From: Gloeocapsopsis sp. IPPAS B-1203
Lineage (GTDB): Bacteria > Cyanobacteriota > Cyanobacteriia > Cyanobacteriales > Chroococcidiopsidaceae
Direction of reading: 5' to 3'
Length of the DNA stretch: 64,000 nucleotides
Assembly: GCF_002749975.1 (NCBI RefSeq)
Contig: NZ_PEIG01000005.1
Span: forward strand, 62,001-126,000
The position numbers and the translations under genes are program-made. Under the pieces are notes generated by a model. It did not search any database, was not told the origin of the DNA, and worked only from the letters and a program-made list of their open reading frames with translations. Positions 44,545 through 54,091 of this stretch are shown here, piece after piece; within the stretch, counting starts at the first letter, position 1; each line of letters begins with the position of its first letter.

Positions 44545-47500
44545 ATGCATCGTATTAATGCCACACCAGGAGGTTGGAATCCTCAATCAGAAGGCGTAAT
44601 TTTTTTAGAGCAGACTCCAGCACCAATTGTATTTTTGACTGCTGCTGATACTGATATTCAAGCCATAGCAGCCGCGATCTCTAAATTACCAGTGGGGTTT
44701 CCTGCACTGCGGGTTGCTAATTTATTACAGCTGCAGCAACAACTGACAATTGATACCTACGCAGAGGAAGTATTAGAAAAAGCTCAAATTATTATTTTAC
44801 GGCTACTTGGGGGACAATCTTACTGGTCTTACGGCTTAGAAGTGGTGCAGGAAACCGTACAGCGTACAGGTGCAGCACTGATTGTCATTCCTGGAGATGA
44901 TGTTCTTGATCCTAATCTAATTGAACATTCTACAGTTTCTTTAACCGCTGTTAACCAAATCTGGCGCTACTTTAGTGAAGGTGGTGTAGAAAACATTGTC
45001 AATGGCTTGCAATTTGTCTGCAATGCGTGTTTGAAAACTAGCTATGTTCCGCTGCAGCCTCAAGTTATACCGCGTGTGGGTTTTTATGAGGGGTCGGGGA
45101 TCAGAGGTCGGGGATCAGGGAGAAAGCCTAAAGTTGGGATTTTGTTTTATCGCGCTCATTATTTGGCAGGTAACTTGAGTGTAGTTGATGCTTTTTGTCA
45201 AGAGCTTGGACAAAGAAATTTAGAGGCTGTGCCGATTTTTGTGTCTTCGTTACGCGATCGCGATGTACAAGACGAGCTAGTATCCTATTTTCAACCAAAA
45301 GATGAACCACAAATTCAACTGTTACTGAATACGACAAGTTTCTCGCTAGCGCGGTTGGAAGCAACGCTGCAATTAGATTTTTGGGAAAAACTAGATGTCC
45401 CCGTATTGCAGGCAATTTTGAGTAGTGGTGCTGTGGATGTTTGGGAAACTCAATTTCAAGGGCTTTCACCGCGTGATATGGCAATGAATGTTGCACTACC
45501 AGAGGTAGATGGGCGGATTATTACCCGTGCAGTTTCGTTTAAAGCTGTGCAAACATGGAATGCTGAATTAGAAACGGATGTTGTGGTATATGAACCACAA
45601 TGCGATCGCATTGCTTTTGTTGCAGATTTAGCTGCAAGTTGGGCGCGGTTGCGGTTGACTCCACCACACGAACGACGAATTGCACTGATTTTGGCAAATT
45701 ACCCGAACCGTGATGGACGTCTGGCAAATGGCGTAGGGTTGGATACTCCAGCAAGTTGTGTGGAAATTTTGCAGGCTTTGCAAGATGCTGGGTATCAGGT
45801 AGAAAATTTACCTCAAAGTGGGGAAGAGTTGATACAGCGTTTGACAAGTGGGGTAACGAATGATCCTGAGGGTAGGGAGTTACGTTCGGTGTTGCAAAGC
45901 GTGAGTTGGCAGGAGTATGGCGAGTATTTTGCAAGTTTGCCGTTGGAGGTGCAACAGGGGATTGCTGGGCGGTGGGGGGAACCGAACTACAGAGATACAG
46001 AGGAAGCGATCGCGGTTTCTGGGATTAGTTTGGGGAATGTGTTTTTGGGGATTCAACCAAGCAGAGGGTATGATGTTGACCCAGCTTTGAATTATCATGC
46101 TCCTGATTTGGAGCCTACTCATGCTTATTTGGCGTTTTATTATTGGGTGCGGGAATGTTTTGCGGCTGATGCTGTGGTTCATGTGGGGAAGCATGGCAAT
46201 TTGGAGTGGCTACCAGGAAAAAGTGTGGCTTTGTCGGAGAGTTGTTATCCTGAGGTAGCATTCGGTGCTTTACCACATTTATACCCGTTTATTGTGAACG
46301 ATCCTGGTGAGGGTTCGCAGGCTAAACGTCGCGCTCAAGCTGTGATTTTAGACCATCTGACACCACCGTTGACTCGTGCCCAATTGTATGGTCCTTTGCA
46401 GCAGTTAGAGGGATTGGTAGATGAGTATTATGAGGCACAAAGTTTAGATCCGGCGCGGTTAACACTGATTCGCGATCGCATTCTCAATCTAGTTCTGCAA
46501 GAAAATCTCCACCGCGATCTTGGTGTAACAACTGACAACGAACAATTAAGTATTAGCAATATCGATGGCTATCTCTGTGAACTGAAAGAAGCCCAAATTC
46601 GCGATGGTTTACACATTTTTGGTCAGTGTCCGCAAGGAAGACAACTGTGCGATTTGATTGTAGCGATCGCCCGTATGCCAAGTAGCGATCGTATAGGACT
46701 CACTCGTGCAATAGCCCAATCCTGGGGACTAGATTTCAATCCTCTCACCGCAGATCTTAGCCAAAAGCTCTCATTAACTGAAATTGAGTTACTCTCCACA
46801 AAAACACAACAACCCTGTCACACCATCGGCGACGCTGTGGAAGCCTTAGAACACTACGCCACCACCTTAGTAGAACAAATACTACAAAACCCTGTCTCTT
46901 CTCTAACCACTAACCACTCTTCCCTAACCACTAATCTTGCTTGGATACGCGATCGCCTCCTACCTTCTTTGCAACAAACACAACAAGAAATTACAAATTT
47001 ATTACGCGGTTTAGATGGGCGGTATGTTCCGAGTGGGGCTTCTGGTGCGCCGACTCGCGGTCGTCCGGAAGTACTACCAACTGGTCGCAATTTTTACTCG
47101 GTTGATATTCGGGCAATTCCTACACAAACGGCTTGGGATATTGGGCGCAAAGCTGCTGAGGCTTTAATTGAACGTTACACACAAGACAATGGCGAGTATC
47201 CTAAAACTTTGGGTTTGTCGATTTGGGGAACTTCGACAATGCGGACTGGTGGTGATGATATTGCCGAAGCATTGGCGTTGTTAGGAGTACAACCTGTATG
47301 GGATGGTTTTTCGCGACGAGTTGTTGATTTGGAAGTTTTACCGCTTTCAGTATTAGGACGTCCGCGCGTGGATGTGACTTTGAGAATTTCAGGGTTTTTC
47401 CGCGATGCTTTTGCAAACTTAATTGATTTATTTGATACTGCTGTTGCTGCTGTTGCTGCACTTGATGAACCACCTGAACAAAACCCAATAGCTGCGCAAG

Positions 47501-48294
47501 TTGCTCAAGAAACACAATTATGGCAAGCAGAGGGGTTAGGTTTAGAACAAGCTGAGGTGCGATCGCGTTATCGCATTTTTGGCTCGAAACCTGGTGCGTA
47601 TGGTGCAGGACTCCAAGGCTTAATCGAAGCACAAAACTGGCACGATGATGCAGATTTAGCGCGTGCTTATATTAATTGGAGTAGCTACGCTTACTCGCGT
47701 TCGGCTGAAGGATGTGCAGTTCCCGAAGCGTTTGCCCAGCGCCTAAAGCAAATGCAAATTGTTTTACACAATCAAGACAACCGCGAACACGATTTACTCG
47801 ATTCGGATGATTATTATCAGTTTCAGGGCGGTTTAACCGCAGCAGTCCGTTCTCTACAAGGAAAAAACCCGCAAACTTATTTTGGTGACAATTCAATTCC
47901 AGCAAACCCTCGCGTTCGTCAACTCAAAGAAGAAATTGCCCGCGTCTATCGTTCTCGCGTTATTAACCCCAAATGGATTGCGGGAGTTATGCGCCACGGT
48001 TATAAAGGTGCATTTGAAATGGCGGCGACAGTGGATTATTTATTTGCCTACGACGCGACGGCTAATTGTGTTGAAGATCATATGTATCAAGGAGTTGCAA
48101 CCGCGTACTTGTTTGATCCTGATGTTCAGCAGTTTATCCAACAAAAGAATCCTTGGGCGTTGCGCGATATGGCAGAAAGACTATTAGAAGCGCATCAACG
48201 CGGTTTGTGGTGCGATGTCGATCGCGAGATGTTGGAGAATTTGCGATCGCTTGTTCATCATGCTGAAGCTAGTATTGAACAAACATTAAAGTGA
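44545..48294 (+). CDS. cobN: Cobaltochelatase subunit CobN
   Basis: 1249 residues. YHAPDLEPTHAYLAFYYWVR, HVGKHGNLEWLPGKSVALSE, LPHLYPFIVNDPGEGSQAKR and LSIWGTSTMRTGGDDIAEAL are CobN/ChlH-family motifs. The length and N-terminus (IVFLTAADTDIQAIAAAISK) point to CobN rather than the Mg-chelatase subunit ChlH. CobN inserts cobalt into the corrin ring with AAA partners, which in cyanobacteria may be ChlI/ChlD. Two low-complexity inserts are visible: a GSGIRGRGSGRK loop near residue 190 and NPVSSLTTNHSSLTTN near 790, the latter from a tandem repeat. The stop overlaps the Uma2 gene by 9 bases. Confidence 0.92.
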   Translation: MHRINATPGGWNPQSEGVIFLEQTPAPIVFLTAADTDIQAIAAAISKLPVGFPALRVANLLQLQQQLTIDTYAEEVLEKAQIIILRLLGGQSYWSYGLEVVQETVQRTGAALIVIPGDDVLDPNLIEHSTVSLTAVNQIWRYFSEGGVENIVNGLQFVCNACLKTSYVPLQPQVIPRVGFYEGSGIRGRGSGRKPKVGILFYRAHYLAGNLSVVDAFCQELGQRNLEAVPIFVSSLRDRDVQDELVSYFQPKDEPQIQLLLNTTSFSLARLEATLQLDFWEKLDVPVLQAILSSGAVDVWETQFQGLSPRDMAMNVALPEVDGRIITRAVSFKAVQTWNAELETDVVVYEPQCDRIAFVADLAASWARLRLTPPHERRIALILANYPNRDGRLANGVGLDTPASCVEILQALQDAGYQVENLPQSGEELIQRLTSGVTNDPEGRELRSVLQSVSWQEYGEYFASLPLEVQQGIAGRWGEPNYRDTEEAIAVSGISLGNVFLGIQPSRGYDVDPALNYHAPDLEPTHAYLAFYYWVRECFAADAVVHVGKHGNLEWLPGKSVALSESCYPEVAFGALPHLYPFIVNDPGEGSQAKRRAQAVILDHLTPPLTRAQLYGPLQQLEGLVDEYYEAQSLDPARLTLIRDRILNLVLQENLHRDLGVTTDNEQLSISNIDGYLCELKEAQIRDGLHIFGQCPQGRQLCDLIVAIARMPSSDRIGLTRAIAQSWGLDFNPLTADLSQKLSLTEIELLSTKTQQPCHTIGDAVEALEHYATTLVEQILQNPVSSLTTNHSSLTTNLAWIRDRLLPSLQQTQQEITNLLRGLDGRYVPSGASGAPTRGRPEVLPTGRNFYSVDIRAIPTQTAWDIGRKAAEALIERYTQDNGEYPKTLGLSIWGTSTMRTGGDDIAEALALLGVQPVWDGFSRRVVDLEVLPLSVLGRPRVDVTLRISGFFRDAFANLIDLFDTAVAAVAALDEPPEQNPIAAQVAQETQLWQAEGLGLEQAEVRSRYRIFGSKPGAYGAGLQGLIEAQNWHDDADLARAYINWSSYAYSRSAEGCAVPEAFAQRLKQMQIVLHNQDNREHDLLDSDDYYQFQGGLTAAVRSLQGKNPQTYFGDNSIPANPRVRQLKEEIARVYRSRVINPKWIAGVMRHGYKGAFEMAATVDYLFAYDATANCVEDHMYQGVATAYLFDPDVQQFIQQKNPWALRDMAERLLEAHQRGLWCDVDREMLENLRSLVHHAEASIEQTLK
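46893..46938. repeat. CTAACCACT repeat inside cobN
   Basis: TCTAACCACTAACCACT then CCTAACCACTAATC encode SSLTTNHSSLTTN, a duplicated peptide in cobN. The same strings occur in intergenic DNA (2459-2495 and 58201-58216, complement), so an intergenic-type repeat has entered the gene in frame. Confidence 0.65.
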
Positions 48295-48852
48295 TTTTGC
48301 CATTTTCAGCCAATCAAAAACCTCTGCTGTAGTTAACTCTAGAGGAATTTCTGCTAGCACTGGTAGGCGATCGCTATCTTGTCTCAGTTCCGGTTGCTGA
48401 CCTGGCAGGAAAACTAATACACTGCGATCGTCTGGATCAATAAACCAACCTAAGCGACTACCATATTGTAAACAGTGAAGAATGTTGCCAATGACTTTAT
48501 TTGGCTGTTGATTTGGAGAAAGAATTTCTACTACCCAATCTGGAGGTAATTCAAAGTTATCAGGGACTTCCCCATCAGTATTAAAAGGAATTCGTTGCCA
48601 CTGGAAGACAGCAACATCTGGAACAATTGAGCGATCGCCAAAGCTACAACGTAGTTCAGGAAAAGCATAGGCAATCTGTTGTTCTTCTGTAATCTCATTA
48701 ATTGCAGCACACAGCTTACTTTGCAAGCGACTGTGTCTCCCTTTGGGCATCGGTTTTTGAACGATCTCGCCATTGATGTATTCACTTGCTGGTTTCGTCT
48801 CAGGAAGCTTGAGAAACTCTGCTAAAGTGATTTTAGATGTTGTAGAGGTCAC
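48286..48852 (-). CDS. Uma2 family endonuclease-like protein
   Basis: 188 residues. The PD-(D/E)XK-like core has FPELRCSFGDRSIVPDVAVF and LPPDWVVEILSPNQQPNKV, with the Glu and Asp of the nuclease fold. An N-terminal TLAEFLKLPETKPASEYING is typical. The family (DUF820) is greatly expanded in cyanobacteria; a nuclease or mobile-element link is predicted, not proven. It converges on cobN with a 9-base overlap. Confidence 0.88.
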   Translation of the reverse strand: MTSTTSKITLAEFLKLPETKPASEYINGEIVQKPMPKGRHSRLQSKLCAAINEITEEQQIAYAFPELRCSFGDRSIVPDVAVFQWQRIPFNTDGEVPDNFELPPDWVVEILSPNQQPNKVIGNILHCLQYGSRLGWFIDPDDRSVLVFLPGQQPELRQDSDRLPVLAEIPLELTTAEVFDWLKMAKSL

Positions 48853-48953
48853 TGTCTCACCTCTATGTTTTCATTAGTTGTTCAATATTAACGTCAGTTC
48901 GATGGAAAAGTGCTGAGCGGTTGAAACCTATAACAGCATTGAGCGATTGACAA

Positions 48954-49484
48954 TTAGCTAGTTTTCTGTAACTCACGCCACTTTGCTGCTTTTTCATTCA
49001 TCTGTTGGATAAATCCATGCTTTCCATCTATGTAACTATCTATGTCGTATGGATACTTTCTGGCTAACTCGCGTTTCAACTCACTATATTTTTGTGCGTC
49101 TTCCAAATGGGCAATCATGTAGTCTCTGAATACTAGATGTTTCTCCACTTCTGGTTCGCCAACTTCAAATGTATGCACATGATGTGTTCTGACACCTACT
49201 GCATCGTTTTTGCGAAAGAAACGGCGACCTGGAATACCAAACTCACCCATCGCTTCATAGCCTAAACCTGCCATTGATAAATTGCATTGATCGGTTTTTG
49301 CGATCGCTTTTACCTCCACTAACAAATCAATAATCGGTTTGGCGTAGATACTAGGTATTGCAGTACTACCAATATGGTGAATTGCCACTACGTTGTCACC
49401 AAAGGCTTGCAAAATGTGCTGTTTTTCTTCTGCAAAGGCGTCTCGCCACTGGGGATTATGGGGAACAACTTCTACTTTTCTCAT
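48954..49484 (-). CDS. GrpB family protein (nucleotidyltransferase fold)
   Basis: 176 residues from the ATG at 49484 (MRKVEVVPHNPQWRDAFAEE); an earlier start at 49529 is less likely. Motifs are VAIHHIGSTAIPSIYAKPII, DLLVEVKAI, FRKNDAVGVRTHHVHTFEVG and HLVFRDYMIAHLEDAQKYSE. GrpB/UPF0157 proteins share the polymerase-beta-like nucleotidyltransferase fold; the GST and D-L-L motif for metal binding is intact. The cellular role is unknown. In some proteins this domain is fused to dephospho-CoA kinase. Confidence 0.88.
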   Translation of the reverse strand: MRKVEVVPHNPQWRDAFAEEKQHILQAFGDNVVAIHHIGSTAIPSIYAKPIIDLLVEVKAIAKTDQCNLSMAGLGYEAMGEFGIPGRRFFRKNDAVGVRTHHVHTFEVGEPEVEKHLVFRDYMIAHLEDAQKYSELKRELARKYPYDIDSYIDGKHGFIQQMNEKAAKWRELQKTS

Positions 49485-49665
49485 AGGGATGACTGATTTG
49501 ATGCTGAGTGCCAACACAAAACTTATCAACTAATCTCTCTCCAGTATTCTGAAGCTGGATCAAGACTGAATTCGAGTGCGATCGCCTAATCTCTATCCTG
49601 CTCTCAATTACAATATCTTTGTAAGCCATTCATAGCAGACACTTTTTAATAATCTAGAAGCAGAT

Positions 49666-50181
49666 ATGCCAAGAACTCAACGTAACGACAACTTTATCGA
49701 TAAATCTTTTACCGTTATGGCAGATATTATCTTAAAGATTCTGCCTACAAATAAAAAAGCTAAAGAAGCCTTCGTCTACTACCGTGATGGGATGGCAGCC
49801 CAAGCCGATGGAGACTATGCTGAAGCTTTAGATAACTACAACGAAGCTTTAGAATTAGAAGAAGACCCCTACGATCGCAGTTACATCTTCTACAACATTG
49901 CCTTAATTCACGCAAGTAATGGCGAACACAATAAGGCGCTAAATTACTATCACGAGGCACTAGAAACAAATCCGCGCCTGATTCAAGCGCTCAATAATAT
50001 CGCGGTAATTTACCACTACCAAGGCGAAAGAGCTAAAGAAGTAGGTGACAACGACGGTGCAGAAGCTTTATTCGATCAAGCTGCTGATTATTGGAGAAGA
50101 GCCATTAGCATCGCCCCCAATAACTACCTAGAAGCGCAAAACTGGCTGAAAACAACTGGTAGAATGCACGAAAACTTTTAG
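49666..50181 (+). CDS. ycf3: Photosystem I assembly protein Ycf3
   Basis: 171 residues, the family length. [20 protein letters not shown] and [20 protein letters not shown] open the protein; three TPR units follow ([60 protein letters not shown]). Ycf3 binds PsaA and PsaB on the thylakoid surface and is needed to assemble photosystem I. The gene starts on its own and is followed by repeats and gatC. Confidence 0.97.
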   Translation: MPRTQRNDNFIDKSFTVMADIILKILPTNKKAKEAFVYYRDGMAAQADGDYAEALDNYNEALELEEDPYDRSYIFYNIALIHASNGEHNKALNYYHEALETNPRLIQALNNIAVIYHYQGERAKEVGDNDGAEALFDQAADYWRRAISIAPNNYLEAQNWLKTTGRMHENF

Positions 50182-50198
50182 TGAGAGAGTGGCTAGTT

Positions 50199-50235
50199 GA
50201 AGAGTTTTGAGTTTTGAATTATGAGTTTTGAATTG
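50199..50235. repeat. TTTTGAG/TTTTGAA repeat
   Basis: GAGTTTTGAGTTTTGAATTATGAGTTTTGAATT, flanked by two copies of TGGCTAGTTGAAGAGT (50189 and 50234). Same family as the repeats at 18629 and 25598. Confidence 0.7.
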
Positions 50236-50288
50236 GCTAGTTGAAGAGTGAAAGAGTGACTAGTGAGTAGAAAGCTCAGTGTGATTCC

Positions 50289-50322
50289 ATTACCAATTAC
50301 CAATTACCAATTACCAATTACC
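50289..50322. repeat. ATTACCA heptamer repeat in front of gatC
   Basis: Almost five tandem copies of ATTACCA end seven bases before the gatC start, so the repeat makes up the translation-initiation region. Confidence 0.85.
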
Positions 50323-50329
50323 TCCTACC

Positions 50330-50623
50330 ATGATCGATCGCGAACAAGTCCGAAAAGTGGCGCTTTTAGCTCGATTAGAGTTGACTCCACAAGAGGAAGA
50401 GCAATTTACTACACAATTGAGTAGTATTCTAGATTACTTTGAACAACTTAGTGAACTAGATGTCACTGACGTACCACCAACAGCAAGAGCAATTGAGGTA
50501 AAAAATGTAACACGTCCTGATGAACTACAACCTTATCAGGAACGCGCTGCGATTCTCAGTAGTGCCCCAGAACAAGAGGGCGAATACTTCAAAGTGCCAC
50601 AAATTTTGAATGTTGAAGAGTAA
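50330..50623 (+). CDS. gatC: Glutamyl-tRNA(Gln) amidotransferase subunit C
   Basis: 97 residues. [40 protein letters not shown] and the ending [13 protein letters not shown] are typical GatC. It stabilises GatA in the GatCAB complex, which converts Glu-tRNA(Gln) to Gln-tRNA(Gln). gatA and gatB are not in the window, as is usual for cyanobacteria. The leader is a heptamer repeat with no classic Shine-Dalgarno (ACCTCCTACC). Confidence 0.95.
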   Translation: MIDREQVRKVALLARLELTPQEEEQFTTQLSSILDYFEQLSELDVTDVPPTARAIEVKNVTRPDELQPYQERAAILSSAPEQEGEYFKVPQILNVEE

Positions 50624-50729
50624 TTACTGGAATTTTTAAGATAGGAAGGTGGGGAGTAGAAATTTGTGTCGTTTATTTAAGTGATAACTGCTGTAAATTA
50701 ACAGCAAGCTATAAAAGGAGATTCTAACA

Positions 50730-51713
50730 ATGGGTTTGGGTGTTCTCATTGATGGCAAGTGGGTGCCAGAACGCGAACAAGAGGATGAAGGAGGACGGTT
50801 TGTGCGTCCTTCAACTACCTTCCGTGACACCATTACTGCTGACGGTTCAAGTGGTTTTAAAGCTGAACCAGGACGTTACCATCTTTATATCTCCTGGGCT
50901 TGCCCTTGGGCGCATCGTACTGCGATTATGCGACGATTGAAAGGGTTAGAAGATGTTATTGGTCTTTCGATTGTTGCACCGGTTATCGATCAAAATAGCT
51001 GGGAATTCTCTGAAGATGAACCAGGGAGTATTCCGGATACAGTCAACAATACAAATTACTTGTGGGAAGTCTACCTAAAAGCTGAGCCTGACTACAGTGG
51101 GAGAGTGACTGTACCTGTCTTGTGGGATAAGAAAACTGACAGTATTGTCAATAATGAATCCCGCGAAATTATCCGGATGTTGGATACTGAGTTTGAAGCT
51201 TACGCTAAACAAGATATTCATTTCTATCCGCAAGACTTACAGGAAAAAATTGACGAAACGATTGATGCAATTTATCAACCTGTGAATAATGGAGTTTATC
51301 GTGCAGGTTTTGCGACGACTCAATCTGCTTATGAAGAAGCTGTCACAGAATTGTTTCAAGCATTAGATTACTGGGAAAAAGTTTTATCTGACCAGCGTTA
51401 TTTATGTGGCGATCGCTTAACTGAAGCCGATTGGTGTATGTTCACAACACTACTGCGCTTTGATCCTGTTTACTACGTTCATTTCAAGTGCAACTTGCGG
51501 CGAATTGCAGATTATCCTAATCTTTGGAATTACCTAAAAGACCTTTACCAACAAAAGGGTGTCAAAGAAACGTGCAACTTTGACCATATTAAACAGCACT
51601 ACTACATGAGTCACCCAAAAGTTAACCCGACGCGCATTGTACCAAAAGGACCAGTTCTTGATTTAGATGCACCACATAATCGCTATCGGTTAGGCGCTAC
51701 TCTGCAAGTGTAA
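50730..51713 (+). CDS. Glutathionyl-hydroquinone reductase (GST superfamily)
   Basis: 327 residues. The active-site Cys is in YISWACPWAHRT, the xi-class GST (YqjG/ECM4) motif; GLSIVAPVIDQNSWEFSEDE and VPVLWDKKTDSIVNNESREI complete the thioredoxin-like half. The helical domain has YRAGFATTQSAYEEAVTELF and YLCGDRLTEADWCMFTTLLR. The enzymes reduce glutathionylated hydroquinones. AAAGGAGATTCTAACA before the ATG gives a strong ribosome-binding site. An intrinsic terminator follows. Confidence 0.93.
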   Translation: MGLGVLIDGKWVPEREQEDEGGRFVRPSTTFRDTITADGSSGFKAEPGRYHLYISWACPWAHRTAIMRRLKGLEDVIGLSIVAPVIDQNSWEFSEDEPGSIPDTVNNTNYLWEVYLKAEPDYSGRVTVPVLWDKKTDSIVNNESREIIRMLDTEFEAYAKQDIHFYPQDLQEKIDETIDAIYQPVNNGVYRAGFATTQSAYEEAVTELFQALDYWEKVLSDQRYLCGDRLTEADWCMFTTLLRFDPVYYVHFKCNLRRIADYPNLWNYLKDLYQQKGVKETCNFDHIKQHYYMSHPKVNPTRIVPKGPVLDLDAPHNRYRLGATLQV

Positions 51714-51740
51714 AAACAAAAAACAAATTATCAAGCATTT

Positions 51741-51775
51741 ACGTAGGTACTAATAGCGACCTACGTTGTTTTTTT
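51741..51775 (+). terminator. Intrinsic terminator
   Basis: ACGTAGGT (51741-51748) pairs perfectly with ACCTACGT (51759-51766) over a 10-base loop and is followed by TGTTTTTTT. It lies 28 bases after the reductase stop. Confidence 0.9.
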
Positions 51776-51925
51776 CAATCAAAATATTCATTGGTTTCCA
51801 AATGCAAGAATAATAGATGATGGAGCTAGTGATTAGTAACTCGTGGCTTCAGGCAATAAGTGCTAACTATATACGGGCTAATTCTTAGTTTTACAATGAG
51901 GTAAGGCGCTATTGTAAGGAATACC

Positions 51926-52174
51926 ATGATGGCGATCGCAAAAATCACAACGAAAGGACAAATCACAATTCCGAAAGAAATTCGAGATCATCTAGGGCTA
52001 GAGGTTGGTAGCTTGGTAGAATTTGTTATTGATGAAACTGGAAAGGTCAAACTCATTCCACTAAACATTCCCGTCGAAGCATTGTCAGGAATTTTGCATC
52101 AGCCTGGGGTGAAAGCTGCAACTCAAGAAGAAATAGAAACAGCGATCGCAGAGGGAGCCTGTGATTGGGATTGA
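51926..52174 (+). CDS. AbrB/MazE-type antitoxin (VapB-like)
   Basis: 82 residues (an ATG at 51929 is equally possible). IAKITTKGQITIPKEIRDHL, then GLEVGSLVEFVIDETGKVKL is a SpoVT-AbrB swapped-hairpin DNA-binding domain. The C-terminal half, LSGILHQPGVKAATQEEIET, would clamp a PIN toxin. It overlaps the following PIN fragment by 14 bases. Since that toxin is truncated, the antitoxin is an orphan or acts on a toxin elsewhere. Confidence 0.88.
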   Translation: MMAIAKITTKGQITIPKEIRDHLGLEVGSLVEFVIDETGKVKLIPLNIPVEALSGILHQPGVKAATQEEIETAIAEGACDWD

Positions 52175-52370
52175 TACGAATATTCTGATTCGCTACTTCA
52201 CGAAAGATGACCTAGAGCAATGGGAACTTGCAGTTCAAATCATTCAGAACAACCAACCCTGTTTTGTGAGCAACATTGTTCTGTGTGAAATAGTGTGGGT
52301 ACTTAAAAGGCAACCATATCAATTTAATAAATGGCAAACTTGTTCGAGTGTGGGTACAAAATCTGGATAG
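52161..52370 (+). pseudogene. Truncated VapC-type PIN toxin
   Basis: The first 50 residues, IGIDTNILIRYFTKDDLEQW and CFVSNIVLCEIVWVLK, are a normal PIN start with Asp5 and the conserved Glu. After WVLKR the sequence becomes the complement of the aroA 3' end, and about 80 residues with the remaining catalytic acids are missing. The breakpoint lies near 52313-52320, right at the aroA stop codon. It cannot be an active nuclease. Confidence 0.8.
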
Positions 52371-53668
52371 GAAATAGCTGCAGCTTCTGCACGATTAATT
52401 GTGGTAGTCCCCGCACTGTTTAGCGCAGCGATCGCTAAACTCATGGCAATGCGATGATCAGTATGACTATCGACATCCGTACCTGTCAGCGGAGTTCCCC
52501 CAACAATTTCTAAACCATCAGGAAGTTCAGTCACATTAGCTCCCATGCGTTGCAGTTGATTTGCCATCACCGCAATGCGATCGCTTTCTTTAACACGCAA
52601 CTCAGCCGCATCGCGAATGACTGTTGTTCCCTGGGCAAAAACTGCAGCTACTGCAAGAATTGGAATTTCATCAATTAATCGCGGGATCAAATCGCCAGCG
52701 ATTGTGCAACTTTTGAGTTTACTCGAACGGACGCGTAAATCTGCCACAGGTTCGCCCGCAACTAACCGTTGATTTTCTAAGTGAATATCCGCGTTCATCA
52801 TCGATAAGGCTTCTAAAATACCTGTGCGCGTAGGATTTACCCCCACATTTTCAATAATTAATTCTGAATCAGGAACGATCGCTGCTGCAACTAACCAAAA
52901 AGCCGCAGAACTAATATCACCAGGAACGATTACAGTTTGTCCCTGCAATTGCGCAGGTCCTGTTACAGTAACGCTATGTGTTTCAGAATCGATACTGAGT
53001 TGTGCGCCAAAAGCTTGTAGCATTCTTTCGCTATGATCGCGTGACAAGGCTGGTTCTGTGACGGTTGTTTCGCCTTCAATCATCAATCCTGCTAGGAGAA
53101 TACACGATTTAACTTGTGCAGAAGCAATTGGAGAATTGTAGTGAATGGGTTGTAGCGTTTGTCCTTGAATTGCTAACGGGGCTAAAGAATTCTCTTTACG
53201 TCCCCAAATTTGCGCCCCCATTTGTTGCAAAGGTTTTACGACGCGGGACATCGGGCGCGATCGCAACGAATGATCGCCCGTAACGGCAAAAAACCGCCCA
53301 GGATGTGAAGCTAAGATTCCCAGCATTAACCGTAGTGTTGTTCCAGAGTTTCCAGCATCTAGAACATCAACTGGTTCTTGTAATTGCCCTAATCCAATAC
53401 CCTTAACAGTGACTAATTCCGTATTTAACTCAGAAATTTCCGCACCCAAAGCTTGAAAGCAACTTGCCGTACTGCGCGGATCTTCACCTAGTAATAAACC
53501 TTGAATGCGCGTTTCACCAGAAGCGATCGCACCTAACATCAAAGCCCGATGGGAAATAGATTTATCCCCTGGAACTCGGATACGACCTTGTAAAGATAAT
53601 CCAGCCGCAGTCTTGATAATGAGATTTTGTTGACGATTCGTCGTTTCTTGCGTGGTGACAACCGACAT
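52319..53668 (-). CDS. aroA: 3-phosphoshikimate 1-carboxyvinyltransferase (EPSP synthase)
   Basis: 449 residues. [75 protein letters not shown] and [20 protein letters not shown] cover the substrate-binding sites of both lobes. It condenses PEP with shikimate-3-phosphate in aromatic amino acid synthesis. The C-terminus ([16 protein letters not shown]) looks complete although a toxin-gene fragment has been joined behind it. Confidence 0.96.
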   Translation of the reverse strand: MSVVTTQETTNRQQNLIIKTAAGLSLQGRIRVPGDKSISHRALMLGAIASGETRIQGLLLGEDPRSTASCFQALGAEISELNTELVTVKGIGLGQLQEPVDVLDAGNSGTTLRLMLGILASHPGRFFAVTGDHSLRSRPMSRVVKPLQQMGAQIWGRKENSLAPLAIQGQTLQPIHYNSPIASAQVKSCILLAGLMIEGETTVTEPALSRDHSERMLQAFGAQLSIDSETHSVTVTGPAQLQGQTVIVPGDISSAAFWLVAAAIVPDSELIIENVGVNPTRTGILEALSMMNADIHLENQRLVAGEPVADLRVRSSKLKSCTIAGDLIPRLIDEIPILAVAAVFAQGTTVIRDAAELRVKESDRIAVMANQLQRMGANVTELPDGLEIVGGTPLTGTDVDSHTDHRIAMSLAIAALNSAGTTTINRAEAAAISYPDFVPTLEQVCHLLN

Positions 53669-54091
53669 GGGGATAAACTCACGTAATATGCGTGCGTTTT
53701 ATCCTACCGCAGTATTAGCACTTAGGTACTTTAGTCTTGCCTAATTTTGTCTGAGTTACCTGCAACATTAGTCCAACCGCATTTAGTAAAGTATCAGCCT
53801 TCGTGTCTTCTCACTAAAAATTCATAAAAAGACCAACAATATAAAGGCATTGTTTAAGTAGTAGTGCCATAGTTTACTTTCTTTTGCCCACCTGTCAGTA
53901 TATTTGCATACATAATCTTAAGGTAAGAGTTTGTCAATACTATTTGAACTTAACAAAAACATAAGCTGAAGATATTTATTGATAATTTCAAACTTTGAAA
54001 AAGATTTTGCTTGGGTTAAATTTTAGTATCAAAACATCATAAAAAATATATTTGCTAAGTAAAAAAAGTAAATCGTATTAATTAAAAGAAA
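53669..54091. other. AT-rich divergent intergenic region
   Basis: 423 bases between aroA and the second GT2 gene; strongly AT-rich towards the right. I see no gene, repeat family or clear promoter. AAAAGAAA directly precedes the GT2 ATG. Confidence 0.5.

Noticed and set aside
45128-47905. Several minus-strand reading frames opposite cobN
   Set aside because: They are antisense shadows of conserved cobN codons, with His/Gln/Pro-rich unlikely proteins.
48286-48294. cobN and Uma2 overlap as regulatory
   Set aside because: A 9-base convergent overlap is ordinary and needs no explanation.
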